Source of the DNA: Flavobacterium segetis
GTDB lineage: Bacteria > Bacteroidota > Bacteroidia > Flavobacteriales > Flavobacteriaceae
DNA: 62,428 nt
Direction: 5' to 3'
NCBI RefSeq assembly: GCF_900129575.1
Contig: NZ_FQWE01000013.1
Span: 1-62,428 of the forward strand
Positions within the stretch are counted from its first letter, which is position 1; the number at the start of each line of letters is the position of its first letter. This document shows positions 56,673-62,428 of the stretch, piece after piece. The notes beneath the pieces are model-generated. The model ran no database searches and was not told the DNA's origin. It saw only the letters and a program-made list of their open reading frames with translations. The position numbers and the translations under genes were made by a program.

Positions 56673-58754
56673 TTATTCTCGAAGTGTGGTCTCTAATAGG
56701 AGTTTATTTTGATAATATTTATAGGTCTCAAATTGTGCCCTAAAAATTGGATTATGATTGCGGGGTTTATATTTATTATCTAGTTTATAGGAGTGTAAAC
56801 GTACTTTGACATTCCCGCGCCAACCGATATCAAAGTTTTCTATTAATTCAGTTTTTATTCCTTGATCATAGATGGGACAGGTTACTTCAACCCGGCCGTC
56901 AATATTTCGAGTCATAAAATCAGCCGAAGAAATGTAAACTTCTGTTTGTCCTGCATTACCAAAAATATAAATACGAGAATGTTCTAAATAATTATCAACG
57001 ATACTAACTGCTTCTATGTTGTCACTTAAGCCCGGAATTCCTGGAATAAGCGAACATATTCCTCTAATTTGTAATTTAATTTTAACACCTGCTTTACTAG
57101 CTTCATATAATTTATCGATCATTTCAAAATCAGATAAACTATTCATTTTTAACTTAATATGAGTTTTTCTACCGGCTAGTGCATGTATGATTTCTCGATC
57201 AATTAACTTTATAAATCGAGTTCTAGTATAATGAGGAGAAACAATGAGATGTTTATAACGGTGCACTCGATAATTGATGTCAAAAAAATCAAAAATTTTC
57301 ATGATATCTTTTAGGATCTGCTGATGACTGGTAAAGAGTGTAACATCAGTATAGATCTTTGCAGTTGCTTCATTGAAATTTCCAGTAGAGATGAAGCCGT
57401 AGCGCTTTATTTTATCGTTCTCATATCTTTCGATAACACATATTTTACTATGCACTTTTAAACCTTTTATACCAAAAATTAGTTCAATACCTTCCAGTTG
57501 CATTTGCTCTGCATAAGAAATATTCGAAGCTTCATCAAAGCTAGCTTGCAATTCGATTTGAACAGTAACTTTTTTACCATTTTTAGCCGCATTTATTAGT
57601 GAGCTTATAATTTGAGAGTTTTTAGCTAGTCGGTACAACGTGATTTTTATTGAAAATACTTTTGGATCTAAAGCCGCTTCTCTCAAAAATTTTGTTAGAT
57701 ATGAAAAGGACTGATAAGGCGCATTAAGCAAATAATCTTTTTCACTTATTCGCTCTAAAATACTTCCTTCCAGACTTAATCCAGGAATTGGTAACGGAAT
57801 ATTTCTTTGATATAATAAATCGAAGCGACCAAGATTTGGAAAATTCATATAATCGCGTCTGTTGTGGTATCTACCGCCTGGAATAATACTATCAGTAGAT
57901 ACAATTCCCATTTTATCAAGAAAAAATAAAAGTGTATCCTGTTCAATTAACTGATCGTAAATAAAACGTACAGGCTCTCCAATACGGCGATCTTTGACAC
58001 TAAGCGATATTTTTTCGATCATACTTTTACTCAAATCACTATCGATGTCAAGTTGTGCATCTCTCGTAATTTTTATCATGTGAGCCGAAACACTTTTGTA
58101 ATCAAAAATATTAAAAATACTTCCTAAATTATGTCTTATAACATCATCGAGTAGTATAATATACTGTTTTTCATTGTTTGAGGGTAAAACAACAAAACGA
58201 TTAATAGTTTTAGGAATTTCAACAACGGCATATCTAATCTCAGCATTAGTGTTCATGACAAGTTTAACTGCCAGATAACCAGAGGTGTCTCTAAGTAATG
58301 GAAATTCTGCAAGATCGTTAAGAATAATGGTAACAAGTTCTGGACTAACTTTTTGAATAAAAAAATCTTTTAAAAAAATTTCTTGTTCAATTGTAATATC
58401 ACATTCTGTAATGATAAAAATATTTTTGGTCTCTAGTTCATTTTCAATAATATTCAATATTCTCAAACTTTCAGACTGCTGTTGAATAACAATATCAGTT
58501 ATATCTTTTACAAGTTGTTGTGACGATATTCCACCAAGATATTTTTCACCTGAAAAACCGGTTAAACTCAATCGTCTAATCGCTGCAAACCGAACTCGAA
58601 AAAATTCATCCAAATTGTTAGAAAAAATTCCTAAAAAACGGAGTCGTTCTAGCAATGGAACTGAATTATCAGCAGCTTCCTGAAGAACTCTTGCGTTGAA
58701 TGATAACCAACTTTTTTCTCTATCTATATATTTATGATCTATAACTTTATTCAT
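56673..58754 (-). CDS. ppk1: Polyphosphate kinase 1
   Basis: 693 residues, full length. N-terminal DREKSWLSFNARVLQEAAD, head domain LDEFFRVRFAAIRRLS, and two catalytic C-terminal domains with LKVHSKICVIER (the phosphorylated-His motif), GFISTGNFNEATAKIYTDVT and HSRIYIFGNAGQTEVYIS. Makes inorganic polyphosphate from ATP. Its start overlaps the stop of sixA by 4 bases (ATGA on the minus strand), so the phosphatase, the kinase and Ppx are made from one message. Confidence 0.96.
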   Translation of the reverse strand: MNKVIDHKYIDREKSWLSFNARVLQEAADNSVPLLERLRFLGIFSNNLDEFFRVRFAAIRRLSLTGFSGEKYLGGISSQQLVKDITDIVIQQQSESLRILNIIENELETKNIFIITECDITIEQEIFLKDFFIQKVSPELVTIILNDLAEFPLLRDTSGYLAVKLVMNTNAEIRYAVVEIPKTINRFVVLPSNNEKQYIILLDDVIRHNLGSIFNIFDYKSVSAHMIKITRDAQLDIDSDLSKSMIEKISLSVKDRRIGEPVRFIYDQLIEQDTLLFFLDKMGIVSTDSIIPGGRYHNRRDYMNFPNLGRFDLLYQRNIPLPIPGLSLEGSILERISEKDYLLNAPYQSFSYLTKFLREAALDPKVFSIKITLYRLAKNSQIISSLINAAKNGKKVTVQIELQASFDEASNISYAEQMQLEGIELIFGIKGLKVHSKICVIERYENDKIKRYGFISTGNFNEATAKIYTDVTLFTSHQQILKDIMKIFDFFDINYRVHRYKHLIVSPHYTRTRFIKLIDREIIHALAGRKTHIKLKMNSLSDFEMIDKLYEASKAGVKIKLQIRGICSLIPGIPGLSDNIEAVSIVDNYLEHSRIYIFGNAGQTEVYISSADFMTRNIDGRVEVTCPIYDQGIKTELIENFDIGWRGNVKVRLHSYKLDNKYKPRNHNPIFRAQFETYKYYQNKLLLETTLRE

Positions 58755-59236
58755 TTTAAGTTTTTGGGAAATACTGTTTTTAAAATTTTTCCTTTTTTAA
58801 TCGTTCTCCACTGATTTGTATCAAAATTTAAGTGCACAAATCCAGCAGTGGGAACATTTTGAATCATTTGATCGCCAAATTTATTAACAAAATCTGTAAT
58901 TGCACCATTATGACAAAAAAGAATTAAACTTTCAAAGGTATCACCACATGATTTTATAAAATTCTCAAGTACTATTTCATCGAATGTATAAAGGTCGTCT
59001 TTGTATATTATACTATCCAAAGGATAGGAGAAATTTTGAGCAAAAATTAACGCTGTATCAACAGTTCTTTTCGCAGAACTGCTCATCAAAGTAAACACTT
59101 TAGGAATAAAATCTTTAACAACGGTTGAAACATCATGCGCATCTTGAACTCCCTTGCACGTCAACCCGCGATCTTTATCGTGCATGGGAACTTCCCAACT
59201 GGACTTTCCATGGCGAATTAGTATTAAGTTTTTCAT
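58751..59236 (-). CDS. sixA: SixA-like histidine phosphatase
   Basis: 161 residues. Catalytic start LILIRHGKSSWE (His9), later MSSSAKRTVDTAL and LFCHNGAITDFVN. Family knowledge: SixA removes phosphate from phosphohistidine in signalling proteins (E. coli ArcB or PTSNtr). First gene of the polyphosphate operon and coupled to ppk1 by a 4-base overlap. PPK1 works through a phosphohistidine intermediate, so an action on PPK1 is a tempting but unproven idea. Confidence 0.88.
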   Translation of the reverse strand: MKNLILIRHGKSSWEVPMHDKDRGLTCKGVQDAHDVSTVVKDFIPKVFTLMSSSAKRTVDTALIFAQNFSYPLDSIIYKDDLYTFDEIVLENFIKSCGDTFESLILFCHNGAITDFVNKFGDQMIQNVPTAGFVHLNFDTNQWRTIKKGKILKTVFPKNLK

Positions 59237-59984
59237 ATTATTATTATATTATCTTGTTCTATATTTTAAACTGTAATGCTTGTGAGTATCACTTATATTT
59301 TAACATAAGCTTTACCAAGTACATTTCTGCAATAGTAAATCGGTGAACGTAATAACTTGATTAATATAAATTTAAAGCTAATATTTAATTATGATTTAAA
59401 AATTTTGTTAACCTAATTTCTCTTTTTAATATAAAATTAGAAATCATGCATATTTAAAATTATTTTTGCATCCCAAAATTACGTAAGGTACGATCAAATA
59501 GGGTTCTTAAACGAATTTATAAGTAGTTCAAAGAAAAAAAAAATCATTATTACACTTTTTAAATACTTTTATCATCAAAATAAAGCCTATTTCCCGAAAT
59601 CTAATTAATAATCACTAAAATCTACATGATAAATATTTATTTTACCTTAAAAAATATTGTGAATTCGTCAAGAATTCGTCACCTGCAACAATCCTCATCA
59701 ATTTTCAAAAGAATTACAAATCGTTTGTAGCTAGTAAATATATAAATTGCTAGCTGAAAAATCTTCAATGGATTTTGATTAGTCAAACTGATCTTTCGTG
59801 AACAAACAAAGTTGCAATTCAAATAAAAAAAATTATTCCGCGAGCATGTAACTAATAATTAACTTTGCTACGAAAAGTATTAAGGTCTTAAAAAGTTCTG
59901 TTCGTACTTATCTTACCTAAATATTTGTTATGCAAAAACAATAAATATTTATCTGTATCATCATTAAAAATAATACACAAGTAT
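59237..59984. other. Long upstream region of the SprB-repeat gene
   Basis: About 750 AT-rich bases without an open frame of note. A lone TATTTTTG box is at 59461-59468, far from the start codon. It may hold the divergent promoters of the sixA operon and the adhesin gene, but I cannot place them. Confidence 0.35.
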
Positions 59985-62428
59985 ATGAAAGAAAATTACT
60001 CTAATCAACCTGCCAAAAGCATCGTAAATAGTGGCACACTTTTGCTACTTATTTTCACCTTGCTGATCTCATTAAGTTCTAGTGCACAGTATTATAGTCA
60101 GCATTATATCGCTCCGGCACCATGGAGATATTTTAGCAATGCTAATGAATTAGTTGTCGCCACTGAATCTACGACTGCTGTTTCTGTGTTGGTAAAAAAG
60201 AGTAATGGAACTCTAATTACCACATTATCAGTTATAAAAGGAAATCCGACGGTTTATAGATTTTTAGGATCACCAACAGCTGTTGGTTCGGAGTATTATA
60301 CAGAAAATACCGTTATTTCGGCTGCGGGTTTAAACATCACTGCGACCGCTCCAGTCTCAATAAATATTAGAAATGTAGCCTCAGATGCTACAGGAGGTGA
60401 CGCCACGCATATTAAAGGTAACGCTTCGCTAACTAGTTTTGGTGATGCTGGAATAGGAGTCAGCTTCAGAGTTGGATATTATAGAAATGGTACTTTAAAT
60501 AATAGCACGGCGCCAACCTATAGCGTAATGGCCATTACAAACAATACTTCTGTAAAAATTAATGGTACCACAACTACAACTTTGAATGCAGGTGAAAGTT
60601 ATTTGTTTCAAAATACAATGGGAACTTTGGTGGAAACTTCGCAACCTGCGGTAGTAAACACGGCAGCTAAAATTGATGCTCCAAGTGGATGCGGAGATGG
60701 AACTTTAGATCAGGTACCTCCTATAGCGGTATTAGGCAATGAATATGTAATTTTTAAAGGACAAGGTAATAGTACCGCTGAACAAACTACAATTATAGCA
60801 ACCGAACCGAACACATTAATCACGATACAACAATTTTCTGAAACAGGAACTTTAAGTAGCACAACTACTCAAACAATAGCTTTAGCTGGTGGTTTTTACA
60901 CATATCAGCATGGAACATCAGCATCTTTCTCAGCATCAAGAATTGTAAGTGACAAAAAGATTGGTGTATTTTCTGGAACTGCTATTACGTGCGAAGTAGA
61001 CGTTACGAGTGTAGCCCCAGTTTCAACTTGTGGTGGCTCAAACTATGTAGAAACTTATAAATTCAGAGGTTATATTGAAAATGATCTCCCTTATTTTGGT
61101 TACATATTACTACAAAGCGCCACGGCTGCTGTAACAGCAAACGGTAGCAATATCGAAACTGTGGCTGGTGTAAGAAGACAACTTGGAAATACTGGTTGGT
61201 ATCTAATTGACTTTACAAGTACAGAAATTGGCAATCCGGCAAATATTACAATTGCAAGTGATTCAAAAATGACTGTTGGTATCGTACAACAAGGAGGAGG
61301 TTTTTCAATGTCGGCAATTTTTTCTAACTATACACAACAACCACCGCCGCCAACAGTCTCACCTGCTTCGGCTACAGATCAATGTGCAGTCTCAGCAGTT
61401 CTAACTGCTAGTGCAGGTTTTGGCCCTTATCAGTGGTTTTTGGATGGAAAAATAATTTCAGGAGCCACAAGCAATACTTATGAAACAACAACAACTGGTA
61501 GTTACTCTGTTTCTCAAACTTTAAATTGCGGGACTGCTGTTCAATCCTCAGTTATTTCAGTGATAATCTGTGGTGATGTTTCTATTGAGAAAATCGTGGA
61601 TATTGAAAAACCATGCGTTGGTACAAACGTTATTTTTACAATTACTGCAAAAAATAATGGTTCTAGCAATTCGACTGGAGTTTCAGTAACTGACAAATTA
61701 CCTAGCGGTTATAGCTATGTTTCTTCATCTACAGCTTTAGGTACTTATGTTCCATCAACAGGAATTTGGTCTATCGGTTCGCTAAATAAAAATGAAAATG
61801 TAATTTTAAAAATTACAGCAAAAGTAAATGAATCAGGTGTATATAAAAATGACGCTACCATTACTTCATCCTCTGATTCAAATTCTACAAACAATTTAGC
61901 AAGTGCAACTACTACACCAAAGGCTTTGGTACCTGCTCCAACTGCAAGTAATCAAACAGTATGCTCTGATGGAACCTCTACTCAAACTTTAACTGCTACA
62001 GCAACTGGAGGGACTATTACTTGGTATTCTTCTGCAACAGGGGGATCAATTGTAACGCCTACACAAATTGGTGTAGGTTCTAAGACAGTTTATGCACAAG
62101 CTTCTGATGGTACTTGTTCAAGCATAACAAGAACTCCAGTTGTTTTAACAATTAGCCCTGCAATCACTTTTACTGCTACTGCTACGCAACCGAAGTGTTT
62201 TGGTGATAAAGGTTCTGTAGTTTTAAGTACTCCAACTGGAGGAACTGGAACGATTACTTTTAGTTCAACTGCGACAACAGCTCTGGCTGCGGGTGATTAT
62301 ACCTATACCGCAACAGATGCAAGTGGTTGTACCAAATCAATAACGGTAACAATTAATGCGGCTCCTAGTGAAATTGCATTTACTGCTACTGCTACGCAAC
62401 CGAAGTGTTTTAGTGATAAAGGTTCTGT
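59985..62428 (+). CDS. Large SprB-repeat surface protein, 5' part
   Basis: Open from an ATG at 59985 to the window edge, 814 codons so far with no stop. Signal peptide about 15-37 (TLLISLSSSAQ). About 40-450 is an IgGFc-binding-like beta region (GNEYVIFKGQGNSTAEQ; IGVFSGTAITCEVDVTS). About 455-525 is an Ig-like domain, and about 530-645 a DUF11 domain (IVDIEKPCVGTNVIFTITAK). About 648-725 is a second Ig-like domain (TASNQTVCSDGTSTQ), and from about 728 SprB-type repeats start (ATATQPKCFGDKGSVVLSTP). SprB repeats form the mobile gliding adhesin of Flavobacterium, moved by the Gld machinery and exported by T9SS. A C-terminal sorting domain is expected outside the window. Confidence 0.9.
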   Translation, partial: MKENYSNQPAKSIVNSGTLLLLIFTLLISLSSSAQYYSQHYIAPAPWRYFSNANELVVATESTTAVSVLVKKSNGTLITTLSVIKGNPTVYRFLGSPTAVGSEYYTENTVISAAGLNITATAPVSINIRNVASDATGGDATHIKGNASLTSFGDAGIGVSFRVGYYRNGTLNNSTAPTYSVMAITNNTSVKINGTTTTTLNAGESYLFQNTMGTLVETSQPAVVNTAAKIDAPSGCGDGTLDQVPPIAVLGNEYVIFKGQGNSTAEQTTIIATEPNTLITIQQFSETGTLSSTTTQTIALAGGFYTYQHGTSASFSASRIVSDKKIGVFSGTAITCEVDVTSVAPVSTCGGSNYVETYKFRGYIENDLPYFGYILLQSATAAVTANGSNIETVAGVRRQLGNTGWYLIDFTSTEIGNPANITIASDSKMTVGIVQQGGGFSMSAIFSNYTQQPPPPTVSPASATDQCAVSAVLTASAGFGPYQWFLDGKIISGATSNTYETTTTGSYSVSQTLNCGTAVQSSVISVIICGDVSIEKIVDIEKPCVGTNVIFTITAKNNGSSNSTGVSVTDKLPSGYSYVSSSTALGTYVPSTGIWSIGSLNKNENVILKITAKVNESGVYKNDATITSSSDSNSTNNLASATTTPKALVPAPTASNQTVCSDGTSTQTLTATATGGTITWYSSATGGSIVTPTQIGVGSKTVYAQASDGTCSSITRTPVVLTISPAITFTATATQPKCFGDKGSVVLSTPTGGTGTITFSSTATTALAAGDYTYTATDASGCTKSITVTINAAPSEIAFTATATQPKCFSDKGS
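62168..62428 (+). repeat. 210-bp SprB-type tandem repeats (first one and start of second)
   Basis: 48 bases at 62171-62218 recur at 62381-62428 with one change (G to A), a period of 210 bp or 70 residues, in frame. The window ends inside the second unit. Such near-identity at DNA level points to recent duplication or gene conversion. Confidence 0.9.

Noticed and set aside
1..62428. CRISPR array, prophage, insertion sequence or integrative element
   Set aside because: No spaced direct repeats, transposase, integrase or phage structural genes were seen; the only repeats are the two structured elements, the operators and the SprB units.

Overview
The window looks like chromosomal DNA of a member of the Flavobacteriaceae, probably Flavobacterium or a close relative. 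The evidence is low GC content; a SusC/SusD outer-membrane pair; a protein with a C-terminal type IX secretion (T9SS) sorting domain; a giant surface protein with SprB-type repeats; bacillithiol (BshB1) and menaquinone (isochorismate synthase) genes; Bacteroidetes-only families such as DUF4494; and several promoters of the Bacteroidetes form TTG-N17-23-TAnnTTTG. I see no prophage, insertion sequence, CRISPR array or rRNA operon.

Layout. 1-813: gene-free, starting with one copy of a small structured repeat. 814-5197: SusC/SusD pair. 5286-12212: arginase and ornithine aminotransferase on the minus strand, divergent from an Lrp-family regulator, an exported cyanophycinase, an exported penicillin-acylase-type hydrolase and a secreted dienelactone-hydrolase-like protein. 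12458-19691: M28 peptidase lipoprotein, a second copy of the structured repeat, tRNA-His, bshB1, menF with a hotdog thioesterase, a beta-helix lipoprotein and a T9SS-secreted endonuclease I. 19988-26263: purL, a GlcG/HbpS-like protein, a fasciclin lipoprotein and a DUF4494 protein. 26451-32627: two divergent TetR modules, one with a nitroreductase and one with a TolC/HlyD/EmrB efflux pump. 32665-43221: yaaA, an acetyltransferase, an FAD oxidoreductase, a SulP transporter, a secreted adenosine deaminase, CbpA/CbpM and an Mla-type (MCE) lipid transporter. 43768-54522: UDP-glucose dehydrogenase, cysteine desulfurase with a RarD-type transporter, a two-repeat lipoprotein, an Smr protein with a small membrane protein, DUF2752, DUF1003, cysM, OsmC, a histidine kinase and an SGNH hydrolase. 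54624-55500: decayed glycoside phosphorylase (GH130-like). 55733-59236: sixA-ppk1-ppx polyphosphate operon. 59985-end: 5' part of a large SprB-repeat adhesin that runs off the window.

The most coherent candidate system is 814-12212. An exported cyanophycinase should cut the arginine-rich polymer cyanophycin to beta-Asp-Arg. Arginase and ornithine aminotransferase would then take released arginine to ornithine and glutamate semialdehyde, and an Lrp-type regulator lies between the two arms. The neighbouring SusC/SusD pair and the acylase-type Ntn hydrolase would be candidates for uptake and dipeptide cleavage. This is inference from gene content and order.

Other points worth attention: two copies of a structured intergenic repeat; a duplicated operator lying exactly on the promoter of the efflux operon; a cysteine cluster inside ornithine aminotransferase; the GH130-like pseudogene; and near-identical 210-bp repeats at the right edge.
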